Source of the DNA: GCA-2731375 sp002731375
GTDB lineage: Bacteria; Pseudomonadota; Alphaproteobacteria; GCA-2731375
NCBI GenBank assembly: GCA_030752605.1
Contig: JASMDX010000056.1
Location: 3,891-67,890 of the forward strand
Direction of reading: 5' to 3'
Length of the DNA: 64,000 nt
Shown here: piece after piece, positions 8,761 through 16,863 of the stretch
How the letters are laid out: each line of letters starts with the position of its first letter
Numbering within the stretch: position 1 is the stretch's first letter
The notes under the pieces: model-generated
Seen by the model: only the letters and a program-made list of their open reading frames with translations
Told to the model about the DNA's origin: nothing
Database searches by the model: none
Made by a program: the position numbers and the translations under genes

Positions 8761-9509
8761 TAGATTACCCCCGCTTCGTTACGCAATTTACTTACCAGTT
8801 CAGCCGCATCCTCGACAATCACGCCGGCTTGGCGCGTTGGCGGGTCCTGCACCTTCAAAGTGGTCAGGCGCGGCGCCGTATCGACGCCGAGGTCTTCCGG
8901 GGTTTTCTCGTCGATAGGCTTTTTCTTGGCCTTCATGATATTCGGCAACGAGGCGTAACGCGGCTCGTTCAAACGCAAATCAGTGGTGACGATCATCGGC
9001 AGTTTCAGATCCAGGGTCTGCAGACCACCGTCTACTTCGCGGGTCACGCTGGCGCTACCGTCGCCCAACTTGATCTCGGAAGCGAAGGTGCCCTGGGCCC
9101 AGCCCAGCAGTGCCGCCAGCATCTGGCCGGTCTGGTTGCAATCATCGTCGATCGCCTGTTTGCCCAGGATCACTAGGCCCGGCTGTTCTTCGTCCACCAC
9201 GGCTTTCATAATCTTGGCTATGTGCAAGGGTTCCAAGTCTTCGTCGGTCTTGACCAGGATGCCGCGGTCGGCACCCATGGCCAGGGCGGTGCGGATGGTC
9301 TCCTGGCATTGCTGTACACCGACGGAAATGGCGACGACTTCATCGACCAACCCGGCTTCTTTCATGCGCAGAGCCTCTTCGATGGCGATTTCATCGAAAG
9401 GATTCATGGACATTTTGACATTCAATAGATCAACGCCGGTCTGGTCAGCCTTGACCCGGATCTTGACGTTGTAGTCAACCACGCGCTTGACGGCGACGAG
9501 CACTTTCAT
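8760..9509 (-). CDS. etfB: Electron transfer flavoprotein beta subunit
   Basis: A 249-residue ETF beta subunit (AMP-binding partner of EtfA). Signatures include KVLVAVKRVVDYN at the start, MNPFDEIAIEEALRMKE, and VILGKQAIDDDCNQTGQMLA in the middle. I chose the ATG at 9509 because AGAGG lies just upstream; an in-frame GTG at 9524 would add five residues and sits on the ribosome site. It is the first gene of the operon. The 260 bases upstream, up to the glyoxalase gene, hold no convincing gene and presumably the promoter. Confidence 0.96.
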   Translation of the reverse strand: MKVLVAVKRVVDYNVKIRVKADQTGVDLLNVKMSMNPFDEIAIEEALRMKEAGLVDEVVAISVGVQQCQETIRTALAMGADRGILVKTDEDLEPLHIAKIMKAVVDEEQPGLVILGKQAIDDDCNQTGQMLAALLGWAQGTFASEIKLGDGSASVTREVDGGLQTLDLKLPMIVTTDLRLNEPRYASLPNIMKAKKKPIDEKTPEDLGVDTAPRLTTLKVQDPPTRQAGVIVEDAAELVSKLRNEAGVI

Positions 9510-9770
9510 CAGCAGCCTCTTCACTCAGGGGAATGGGACTTCCGGTGGCGTGGGGCCCTGTGCCCAGGCACCGGGCGGACGGATTACCACGCCCGCGGGT
9601 TTATGCTGCGCTGCAAAATAGGGAAGCCGACAAGGCGAGTCAACGCGCGGACGCCATCATCGCGGCAAAAGGCCGCATTTGGAGTTTTCCATACCTCACC
9701 GAACCACCCGCTCCCTCTTCCCGGCCATCCGCGACTGGTACCCTGTGGGTGGCCTGGCAACTCAAAAAGT

Positions 9771-10205
9771 TTACTCGGTGAATAGCGGCTCCATTGGCTC
9801 TGCCGTGGAGAGAAATTCCAGCAGATTGCCGTCTGGATCGCGGAAATATACCGATTGCCCCCAAACCCCGTCGGCGGCCCAGCGCGGTACCGGCCCCTCG
9901 ATGATTTCGATTCCGGCATCTTTCAAATGCGCCACGGCTTCTGCAATGGTTCCGTCCCAGCGAAAGCAGGCATCAAGGGTGCCGGATTCCAGCCTCTCGG
10001 CAACCAGATAGGCCGGCTTGTCGAGATATTGCAGATTCATCACCGCGCCGCCCAGCTCGATCGGCAGTACCGGCAGCCCGCCATCGCGAAAACGTTGCAG
10101 ATAGCGAGGCCGCCCACCCAGGGTATCGCAATAGAACTTGATGGAACGCTCCATATCGGCGGCCATGACAACCGCATGATCGATGGTGCGAATTCGAAGG
10201 GCCAT
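9771..10205 (-). CDS. VOC family (glyoxalase/dioxygenase fold) protein
   Basis: 144 residues with two beta-alpha-beta-beta-beta modules of the vicinal oxygen chelate superfamily. IRTIDHAVVMAADMERSIKF supplies the first metal His, and SVYFRDPDGNLLEFL near the C-terminus is the classic VOC ending with the metal Glu. The ATG at 10205 follows GGAGAG on the minus strand. Substrate cannot be told from sequence. It sits between the etf block and the cobalamin block, which are usually adjacent in related genomes, so it probably arrived as an insertion together with the two broken genes next to it. Confidence 0.85.
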   Translation of the reverse strand: MALRIRTIDHAVVMAADMERSIKFYCDTLGGRPRYLQRFRDGGLPVLPIELGGAVMNLQYLDKPAYLVAERLESGTLDACFRWDGTIAEAVAHLKDAGIEIIEGPVPRWAADGVWGQSVYFRDPDGNLLEFLSTAEPMEPLFTE

Positions 10206-10267
10206 GCGTCTCTCCAATTTGATGCCTATAGTGGCTTCCGTTATTTGCAGATAGATTGGAGCAAACC

Positions 10268-10892
10268 ATGTCCGAGATCGAGTATTTCTATTCCGACCAT
10301 TCCGCATTCGCCTATTTGGGCTCGACCCGGTTCATGGCAATAGCCAAGGCGGCGGACCGGGCGATCACGCACCGACCGATTGACCCGTGCCGCATCGTAC
10401 CGACCGGTGGCGCCCAGTCCTTCAACCAGCGCAGCGCTAAAATTTTTTGCGTACTATTTCCGCCGCGCGATCGACCGTTGGGCCGAGGAGCGGAATGCCC
10501 CGGTAATGGATGGACGGCCCACCTTTCATGACAATGATACCGCGCCACCCAACGGCATGTTGATCGCCGGATTACAGCAGGGACTGAATATGGACAAGCT
10601 GGCCCATGCCATGTTGCAGGCCCATTGGCGGGACGATGCGGACCTGACGGACCGTGATACACAGGTCAAAATCGCCAACGGTATTGGCGTTGCACCGAAA
10701 CCATTGCTCGACGCGGCCCTAACGGACGAGGTGCAGGTGATTTACAACGCAAATACGGAAGAAGCGATCGAGCGCTCGGTCTTCGGCTCGCCCGCCTATT
10801 TCGTGGGTGGTGATTTGTTCTATGGCCAGGACCGCCTGGAGATGGTGGAACGCGCTCTGCGCCAACCCTATGCGCCCTCGAAATATGCCTGA
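10268..10892 (+). pseudogene. DsbA-family / 2-hydroxychromene-2-carboxylate isomerase-like gene, frameshifted
   Basis: The 5' part reads MSEIEYFYSDHSAFAYLGST and continues to AQSFNQRSAK. The 3' part, in the next frame, reads FFAYYFRRAIDRWAEE through APPNGMLIAGLQQG to VFGSPAYFVGGDLFYGQDRL. Together they match the kappa-class thioredoxin-fold isomerase family from end to end. The frames join at an A4T6 run (10439-10448): removing one base restores a continuous protein of about 207 residues. The ATG at 10268 has a GGAGC site. The break could be a real mutation, slippage at the homopolymer, or a sequencing error; all else is intact. Confidence 0.8.
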
Positions 10893-11236
10893 TGGCGGGT
10901 TATTGGGACACGACCCGGTCTTGGCAATTTCAGATGCGGCGGCCACGGGTGAGACGGCGGCGATTTTCGCGGATATCTGCACGACCATAGATATCCCACT
11001 GATCACCTCCGTCTGGCGCTCGCTTTACGATGTTGAAGACGGCCTGACGGACGGTGAAGCCAATTTATCTGACCGGATAGGTTGGGCCGGCCCTGGAGCG
11101 CGTTATTGCGTCGGGGGATCTGCCAGAACCCGAACTATTGGTGCCGGGACAACTGGCCTGAGCCGGTATCGGCGCCGGCGCCGTGGCCCACATGGTCGCC
11201 CTCGGCCATGCCCTGGCGAATTGTCTAAAACCCTAA
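10885..11236 (+). pseudogene. Remnant of a DehI-like (halocarboxylic acid dehydrogenase family) gene
   Basis: Starts at an ATG overlapping the previous stop and reads GHDPVLAISDAAATGETAAI, then FADICTTIDIPLITSVWRSL. This resembles the ATGE-IYADIR-LGVP-IWR pattern I recall for DehI-family proteins. After about 11085 the coding frame shifts by one: LERVIASGDLPEPELLVPGQ then reads into TGA at 11159-11161. Still in frame, AGIGAGAVAHMVALGHALAN follows, like the C-terminal end of that family. At about 116 codons it is far shorter than a full gene, so it has suffered a frameshift, a nonsense codon and an internal deletion. The family assignment is tentative. Confidence 0.5.
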
Positions 11237-11796
11237 CAGTTAGTCCCTGGCACCCATAGGATATCCGCGGCGCCGTCGACGTTGGCGTGGCGGGCCAGTT
11301 GGAATAGGTGGTCCGACAGGCGGTTCAGATAACGCAATGCGGCGGGGTTGATTTCCGCTTCATGGGCCAAGGTGGTCACCACGCGCTCGGCACGCCGGGC
11401 TACCGTGCGGCCCAGGTGCAAATGCGCCGCCAATGTGGTACCGCCGGGCAGGACAAATGAATTCAGGGTTGATAGCGCCGTGCCCAATCGGTCTATTTCC
11501 TGCTCCAACCGCTCCACCTGGGCCTCGACAATGCGTAGCGGCGGATACTTTGGCTCATCGATGATAGGCGTCGCCAGATCGGCGCCCAGATCGAACAGAT
11601 CGTGCTGGATACGCGCCAGCATCCCGTCCACGGCTCCATCCGCGTGCTGGCGGGCCAGGCCAATGACCGCGTTCAATTCATCCACATCGCCATAGGCCGC
11701 AACGCGCAGGTCGTCCTTGGCCACCCGGCTGCCATCGCTCAACGAGGTCAGGCCGCCGTCACCGCCACGGGTATAGATTTTTGTCAGCTTGACCAT
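11233..11796 (-). CDS. PduO-type ATP:cob(I)alamin adenosyltransferase
   Basis: A 187-residue trimeric corrinoid adenosyltransferase making adenosylcobalamin. The N-terminal ATP loop is KIYTRGGDGGLTSLSDG. The conserved AAYGDVDELNAVIGL and the RTVARRAERVV helix with its catalytic Arg are present, and it ends with YLNRLSDHLFQLAR. The stop overlaps the neighbouring plus-strand remnant by four bases. It is five bases from the HIG1 protein gene. In related genomes this pair stands directly before etfB. Confidence 0.93.
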   Translation of the reverse strand: MVKLTKIYTRGGDGGLTSLSDGSRVAKDDLRVAAYGDVDELNAVIGLARQHADGAVDGMLARIQHDLFDLGADLATPIIDEPKYPPLRIVEAQVERLEQEIDRLGTALSTLNSFVLPGGTTLAAHLHLGRTVARRAERVVTTLAHEAEINPAALRYLNRLSDHLFQLARHANVDGAADILWVPGTNC

Positions 11797-11800
11797 GCCC

Positions 11801-11998
11801 CTAACCTTGATTTACGAAAAATAGCGTCACCATGATGGCGACGGCCACCAGCTGCAGAATGATGCGCCAGCGCATCAGCTTGTTGCCATGCTTGGCGTTG
11901 AACGCCCCGCCTCGCCCCATGCCGTAAACGCCGACCAGCAACACACCCAGCACGGCAACCAGGGCAATAACCAAAACCACCATTAAAATACCGGACAT
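11801..11998 (-). CDS. HIG1-domain twin-transmembrane small protein
   Basis: 65 residues with two hydrophobic helices (about 4-24 and 44-62) joined by a loop containing FNAKHGNKLMRWRI, the alphaproteobacterial HIG1-domain signature. Such proteins are inner-membrane and related to mitochondrial respiratory supercomplex factors; their bacterial role is not settled. It is first in a two-gene unit with the adenosyltransferase. Confidence 0.88.
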   Translation of the reverse strand: MSGILMVVLVIALVAVLGVLLVGVYGMGRGGAFNAKHGNKLMRWRIILQLVAVAIMVTLFFVNQG

Positions 11999-12111
11999 GG
12001 CAACTCCCTAATAATGTGTGCAGCGTGCCGATAAATACACACCGGTTCTGCTATGATCACAGACGGAAAACATACGGCCAGTCCTAACATAAAACCGTGA
12101 CGACTGGACAA

Positions 12112-12138
12112 GGTTGTTTGGGTTGCTTGGGTTGTTTA
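12112..12138. repeat. Three tandem 9-base repeats before the MFS gene
   Basis: GGTTGTTTG, GGTTGCTTG and GGTTGTTTA stand head to tail 11 bases before the MFS start codon. They differ at one or two positions. They could be an operator or simply slippage; nothing else supports either. Confidence 0.5.
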
Positions 12139-12149
12139 AGGGAAATTGC

Positions 12150-13376
12150 ATGAGCGGTGACGGGCTGAATGGGCGGCGGATGTGGTCCCTGGCGTTGTTG
12201 GCAGTTTGCGAGGTGGCCGTATTGGGCTTGTGGTTTTCGGCCTCCGCCGTTGTGCCGACCCTGGTCCTGGAATACAGCCTTTCGCCCAGCCAGGCTTCCC
12301 TGATAACCTCGGCCGTGCAGGTCGGTTTTGTCGCCGGCACCCTGACATCGGCCATATTCTCCCTAGCCGACCGCCTGGACCCGCGCCGCTTTTTCATGTT
12401 CTCGGCCTTGGTGGCGGCTGGGGCCAATGCCCTGTTGCTGGCGCTGGAGCCGACCTCGCCAATGGTAATCGTGTTGCGCTTCATCACCGGGGCCTGCATG
12501 GCGGGCGTCTATCCCGTGGGCATGAAGATGGCGGCCAGCTGGGCCCGCGACGATGTTGGTCTGTTGATTGGCATTCTGGTCGGCGCCTTGACGCTGGGCT
12601 CCGCCGCGCCGCATCTGTTCAATGCCTTTGGTGGCATTGATTGGCATTTCACCATTCTGACCGCTTCCGCCGCGGCCCTGTCGGCGGCGCTGTTGATCAG
12701 TCTGGTCCAACTAGGCCCGAAGATCGCACCCGCGCCCCCTTTTCGTCCCGGCGCCGCGTTCGAGGCCTTTCGCCGGCCGGCGCTGCGTTGGGCCAACTTT
12801 GGCTATCTGGGTCATATGTGGGAGCTGTATGCCATGTGGGCCTGGCTGGTGGTGTTCATGGACGCTTCGTTTCGTCTTGGCATGGAGGCTGACGCGGCGG
12901 CCTGGTGGTCTCGTCTGGCGACCTTTGGCGCCATGGGTCTGGGCGGTGCCATCGGCTGCCTGCTGGGCGGGGTGATCGCCGACCGTTATGGCCGTACGAC
13001 GTTGACCATGGGCGCGATGACTGCCTCGGGCCTGTGCGCCCTGGTAATCGGCTTTTTGTTTGGCGCCGATCCGTGGCTGTTAACCCTGCTGGCAGCTATC
13101 TGGGGGGTCACGGTGGTGGCGGATTCAGCGCAGTTTTCAGCCTCTATCGTCGAGCTGTCGCCGCCTGAATCTGTCGGCACCATGTTGACCGTGCAGACCT
13201 GCGTCGGCTTCCTGTTGACCCTGTGCACGGTGCATCTGGTACCACCCCTGGCGGCGGCCTGGGGTTGGCAATATGCCTTTTCCGTGCTGGCGGTGGGGCC
13301 ATTCTTGGGCGTTTTCGCGATGTCACGCTTGCGGGTCCATCCGGATTCTGCCCGTCTGGCAGGGGGGCGCAGATAA
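12150..13376 (+). CDS. Major facilitator superfamily transporter
   Basis: A 408-residue membrane carrier with about 12 hydrophobic segments in two bundles. The loop GGVIADRYGRTTLTMG after the central linker is the MFS motif A equivalent of the second half, and FITGACMAGVYPVGMKMAAS is an MFS helix-5-like segment. It resembles the nitrate/cyanate-like or generic MFS group; the substrate is not predictable. I chose the ATG at 12150 for its AAGGGA site; an upstream TTG at 12114 would start inside the 9-base repeats. Its stop overlaps the next gene as TAATG. Confidence 0.85.
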   Translation: MSGDGLNGRRMWSLALLAVCEVAVLGLWFSASAVVPTLVLEYSLSPSQASLITSAVQVGFVAGTLTSAIFSLADRLDPRRFFMFSALVAAGANALLLALEPTSPMVIVLRFITGACMAGVYPVGMKMAASWARDDVGLLIGILVGALTLGSAAPHLFNAFGGIDWHFTILTASAAALSAALLISLVQLGPKIAPAPPFRPGAAFEAFRRPALRWANFGYLGHMWELYAMWAWLVVFMDASFRLGMEADAAAWWSRLATFGAMGLGGAIGCLLGGVIADRYGRTTLTMGAMTASGLCALVIGFLFGADPWLLTLLAAIWGVTVVADSAQFSASIVELSPPESVGTMLTVQTCVGFLLTLCTVHLVPPLAAAWGWQYAFSVLAVGPFLGVFAMSRLRVHPDSARLAGGRR

Positions 13377-13600
13377 TGGCGGAACTGAAACGCCGCCTGA
13401 CCCTGCCGCTGCTGACCCTGTGTGGCCTTTGCGAAAAGGTTAGTAGCGCCGATCAATTCAATTTCATGATGATTGAAAACACTGGCGTGGTCGGCGTGCA
13501 CTTTGGCGACTTTCTGCGCTATGCCGTCTGCGCTGACGTTGGCGCCATGCAAGAGGAACTTAATGCCGCGTTCCAGGCCGCCGCCGTTTCATGCGACTAA
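13376..13600 (+). CDS. Small hypothetical protein coupled to MFS gene
   Basis: 74 residues, starting MAELKRRLTLPLLTLCGLCE and containing FMMIENTGVVGVHFGDFLRY. Four cysteines are scattered (LCGLCE, YAVCAD, SCD). I do not recognise a family. The ATG shares a base with the MFS stop (TAATG), which argues for a real translated unit. No signal peptide or membrane helix is convincing. Confidence 0.55.
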   Translation: MAELKRRLTLPLLTLCGLCEKVSSADQFNFMMIENTGVVGVHFGDFLRYAVCADVGAMQEELNAAFQAAAVSCD

Positions 13601-13606
13601 CTGCGC

Positions 13607-13921
13607 CTAACCGGCGTGGGCCTGTCCGCCATTAACCGGTTTGTGCTCGCCTTCGGGGAACGGCGCGAAGGGATAGGGGCGCTGTTCGGTATGAAATGTT
13701 TCGAAGGCCACGATCTGTTTCAGGTATTCGCCCAGGCGGGGTCCCAGCGTGTGGAGCTCTTCATTCACGGAACCCGTGGCCAGGCGGGTGACGAATTGCA
13801 CCACGACGATGGCCAGAATGGCGAATTACTCGGTGTTGAAGGCCACCGCGAACAGCACCATGAAACAGGGCCGTTGCCAGATCGATTGATCGGAGATGTT
13901 GCTCTTGAGTTTCTCGTCCAT
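13607..13921 (-). pseudogene. DUF4389 small membrane protein gene interrupted by TAA
   Basis: From the ATG at 13921 the minus strand reads MDEKLKSNISDQSIWQRPCF and MVLFAVAFNTE, meets TAA at 13828-13826, then continues in the same frame as FAILAIVVVQFVTRLATGSV, NEELHTLGPRLGEYLKQI and TEQRPYPFAPFPEGE. The whole 103-residue product, with two hydrophobic stretches and the terminal R-P-Y-P-F-x-x-F/W-P motif, matches the DUF4389 family from end to end apart from the one stop. Translation would end after 31 residues. Function of the family is unknown. Confidence 0.75.
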
Positions 13922-14046
13922 GCCGTTGCCGTCCCTTTGCTGGGTGTTATGGGAAGTATCGACAACAGATAGGTAGGGCGCACGCACATGCAAGATGACG
14001 CTGGGCGGAATTGACGGCCCGAAATCCGGTCAGCGGCGATGCTTGC

Positions 14047-14301
14047 CTATTTTGGCAGGAATTTCATGTGCTGTTTTTTCGGCAGTTCGCCGTGACGGGC
14101 TTTGTGGCGAGCGTTGAAAAACCAAGACAGCAGAACAAAGGCGGTGATGGTTACAGCCCCGGTGCCCAAAACCAGGTAAAAGGTGAATTCCGACCACGTG
14201 ACCCATAATGCCAACGGCGTCAACATGCCGATGAAACCGAAGAAAACCAGCAACGCTTCCAACGCCTTGTCGGACACTGATACTAGTAAATTTTCCCGCA
14301 T
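14047..14301 (-). CDS. Small two-helix membrane protein, unknown function
   Basis: 84 residues: a short N-terminal amphipathic part (MRENLLVSVSDKALEALLVF), two hydrophobic helices (about 15-35 and 41-63), and a basic cytoplasmic tail ending KKQHMKFLPK. I do not recognise a family. It lies between the DUF4389 remnant and tRNA-Gln on the same strand. Confidence 0.6.
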   Translation of the reverse strand: MRENLLVSVSDKALEALLVFFGFIGMLTPLALWVTWSEFTFYLVLGTGAVTITAFVLLSWFFNARHKARHGELPKKQHMKFLPK

Positions 14302-14370
14302 GAACGACCCTAACAGACAAAGCCAAAACCAACCGGCGCGGTAACCTGTCGCCAGGATACCGAAAATTGG

Positions 14371-14442
14371 TTGGGGCGGCAGGGATCGAACCTGCGAATC
14401 ACGGGATCAAAACCCGTTGCCTTACCACTTGGCTACGCCCCA
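14371..14442 (-). tRNA. tRNA-Gln (TTG anticodon)
   Basis: Minus-strand cloverleaf of 72 bases. Acceptor TGGGGCG pairs with CGCCCCA followed by discriminator A. The D arm has AGCCAAGTGGTAAGGC. The anticodon stem CGGGT / ACCCG (with wobble) presents TTG, and the T arm is GCAGGTTCGATCCCTGC. CCA is not encoded in full. It is the tRNA for CAA/CAG. Confidence 0.93.
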
Positions 14443-14537
14443 ATTTTAGACGACCGGCAATATAGGCATCGGCGCCGTGGGAAACAACGCCCAAGGAAAG
14501 GAAAAAGTACTAAATTTTTGTGCCTACTTTTTAGATT

Positions 14538-15566
14538 CTATTTCGCCGCACCGCCGGCTTCCTGGCTATGGCACTCCGGCCATACGATGATGATGCCATA
14601 ACAGCACAATGCCGCGATGCTCCAGACCGGCGCCGTATCGGGTGCGAACGAGGCCAACAGGCCCGGCATGCCGGTTAGGCCCAAATATACCAGCAGGCCC
14701 CAGCGCCAGGGCATCCGGTGATAAAGTATATGATGCAAATGGCTGCGGTCGGAGGCAAAGGGAGAGCGGCCGCGGAACGTGCGCAAGGCCATGACCCGCA
14801 GGCAATCGACCACTGGGATCAGGAACCACAGGGCCACCAGGTCTGCCGGCAGCATGGTGAAGGCAATGTCGTAAACGTAAACGGTCAGGAGCGCGATGAT
14901 GAAGCTGAGAAAATAACTACCCGAATCACCTAGAAACAACCGGCCGCGCAGATTGAATGCCAGGGTCACCAATAATGCGGCGCCCAGGGTAAGCAGGACC
15001 GGGCGCAGGTGATCGGGCGCGAATAACAGCAGCTCCACTGACCAGAACAGGCACAGGCCAATGACGATGCCGTTCTTGCCATCAGCCATGTTTATGGCGT
15101 TCTGCAAGCCGACGATGCAGACGGCGGTGAAGATCAAGGCGAGCTGCTCCAGAAAAACAACCTGCCCAAGAAAGCTGAAATGCAGAAAGCTTAGCAACAG
15201 CGCCGGTACGATTTCCAAAACCGCCAAGGCTAACAAAAATGACAACACCAGGCGATAGATTGGCCGAATTTGGGCCCGGTCATCCAGCAGGCCCAACAAC
15301 AGAGAGGCCAGACCGGCGATGGCGATGACGAGGTAGAGCGGCAAAAAATCCGTGGCCACCGCGCCGTAGAACAACGCCAGCAAGGTCGGCAGGCCAATCG
15401 CCAACCCGCCCACCAAGGGCGTTATGGTGGGGTGAATTTTGCGCTTGCCGTCCGGGGCATCAAGGATCCCCAATACGATGCTGATCGGCCGGGCATATAC
15501 GCAGACCAGCAGGCTCACCGCCGCCGCCCCGGTGATCGCGAGAAGGCCGGTTACCGCGCTGCTCAT
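14538..15566 (-). CDS. WecA/MraY-family glycosyl-phosphate transferase
   Basis: A 342-residue polytopic membrane enzyme (about 10-11 helices) that transfers a sugar-1-phosphate from a UDP-sugar to undecaprenyl phosphate, starting polysaccharide synthesis on the inner face of the membrane. Signatures: GLLDDRAQI (Mg-binding aspartates), NAINMADGKNG, RLFLGDSGSYFL, and SDRSHLHHILYHR, the His-rich loop typical of WecA-type rather than MraY enzymes. It opens the envelope-sugar region, divergent from the UDP-glucuronate epimerase gene. The 274 bases between them carry no gene that I can support. Confidence 0.88.
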   Translation of the reverse strand: MSSAVTGLLAITGAAAVSLLVCVYARPISIVLGILDAPDGKRKIHPTITPLVGGLAIGLPTLLALFYGAVATDFLPLYLVIAIAGLASLLLGLLDDRAQIRPIYRLVLSFLLALAVLEIVPALLLSFLHFSFLGQVVFLEQLALIFTAVCIVGLQNAINMADGKNGIVIGLCLFWSVELLLFAPDHLRPVLLTLGAALLVTLAFNLRGRLFLGDSGSYFLSFIIALLTVYVYDIAFTMLPADLVALWFLIPVVDCLRVMALRTFRGRSPFASDRSHLHHILYHRMPWRWGLLVYLGLTGMPGLLASFAPDTAPVWSIAALCCYGIIIVWPECHSQEAGGAAK

Positions 15567-15840
15567 AACTCCGCTAATAGCTGCTTCCTTCGCGTTGACG
15601 CGTCCAATGGGAGAGCGTAGTTAAGTGTACGATTACGATAGCCTGGTTTCGATAACCCGGTCAGGCAAAGTGACGATTCGTTCGAAACTATGCCTGATTG
15701 GCACCATAAGCCAGCGCTATGTTCATGTGGGCACACGACGCCGAATGGCGGTGGACCAATCGAATAAGCGATTTTGGGGTATCGGGTCAAACCTTGCGTA
15801 TGGCGAGGCGGATTTAGAACCGATTTGGAGCAATTAACTT

Positions 15841-16842
15841 ATGACGAACTTGCTTACCGGTGCCGCTGGTTTTATCGGTTTTCACGTGGCGCGGCGGCTC
15901 TTGGATCAGGGCGAGCGGGTCGTCGGCGTCGATAACCTGAGCCCCTATTATTCGGTAAGCCTGAAGGAAGACCGTTTGCGGCAATTGTTGCAGCATCCCA
16001 ATTTTACCTTCCATCAGGTCAATATCGCCGACCGGGGCGCCATGCAGGAGGCGGTCGGCGGCCTGAAAATCAGCTCGATCATCCATTTGGCAGCCCAGGC
16101 CGGGGTCCGCTACTCCCTGGAAAACCCCTTTGCCTATATCGAGGCCAATGTGGTTGGCCATATGGTTGTTCTCGAACTGGCCCGGCAGCAAGCGGCGTTG
16201 GAGCATCTGGTTTACGCATCTTCCTCATCCGTTTACGGCGGCAATACGAAATTTCCCTTCAGCGAGGATGACCGGGTGGATCAACCGGTATCGTTGTATG
16301 CTGCGACCAAGAAAGCCGATGAACTGCTGTCGCAATCCTATGCCCATTTATACGGCATCCCGCAAACCGGCCTGCGTTTCTTTACCGTGTATGGCCCCTG
16401 GGGCCGGCCGGACATGGCCTTGTGGCTGTTCACGGAGGCGATCCTGACGGGACGGGCTATCAAGGTTTTCAACAATGGCGATATGCGCCGGGACTTTACC
16501 TATGTGGATGATATTGTCACGGGCATCCTGGCCGCACGCGACAACCCGCCTGCTCGCAAAGATAGTGGGCAAGGCGGCGAGGCGGGTGGCGGGGCGCCGC
16601 ACCGGGTCTACAACATCGGCAATAACCATCCCGAACAACTGTTGCGGCTGATCGAAGTGTTGGAAGACGCCCTTGGCTGCAAAGCGGAGCGGATCTTGCT
16701 GCCCATGCAGCCCGGCGACGTCAAGCAAACCTACGCCGATTTGACTGCCATTGAACGGGATCTCGGCTTCAAGCCGACGACAGTCATTGAGCAGGGCGTG
16801 CCCCAATTCACCGCCTGGTACCGGGACTACTACAATCTGTAG
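15841..16842 (+). CDS. UDP-glucuronate 4-epimerase-like NAD-dependent epimerase
   Basis: A 333-residue short-chain dehydrogenase/epimerase. The NAD motif is LLTGAAGFIGFHVARRLL, followed by VVGVDNLSPYYSVSLKEDRL, typical of UDP-glucuronate 4-epimerases. The active site has YASSSSVYG and the YAATKKADE Tyr-x3-Lys. FFTVYGPWGRPDMALWLFT and MRRDFTYVDDIV complete the family pattern. It would interconvert UDP-GlcA and UDP-GalA for LPS core or capsule. A Gly-rich insertion (about residues 238-256) interrupts the usual loop before YNIGN. The ATG follows GGAGC. Confidence 0.88.
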   Translation: MTNLLTGAAGFIGFHVARRLLDQGERVVGVDNLSPYYSVSLKEDRLRQLLQHPNFTFHQVNIADRGAMQEAVGGLKISSIIHLAAQAGVRYSLENPFAYIEANVVGHMVVLELARQQAALEHLVYASSSSVYGGNTKFPFSEDDRVDQPVSLYAATKKADELLSQSYAHLYGIPQTGLRFFTVYGPWGRPDMALWLFTEAILTGRAIKVFNNGDMRRDFTYVDDIVTGILAARDNPPARKDSGQGGEAGGGAPHRVYNIGNNHPEQLLRLIEVLEDALGCKAERILLPMQPGDVKQTYADLTAIERDLGFKPTTVIEQGVPQFTAWYRDYYNL

Positions 16843-16863
16843 CGGCCGCATCAAGCCGCCGGC

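Noticed and set aside
9525..9770. Open frames upstream of etfB
   Set aside because: Arg/Pro-rich translations on both strands with no conserved features; more likely a promoter region.
11159..11161. TGA in the DehI-like remnant as a second selenocysteine codon
   Set aside because: The gene also has a frameshift and deletion, there is no Cys-based active site at that position, and no neighbouring hairpin pattern like that at 22813.
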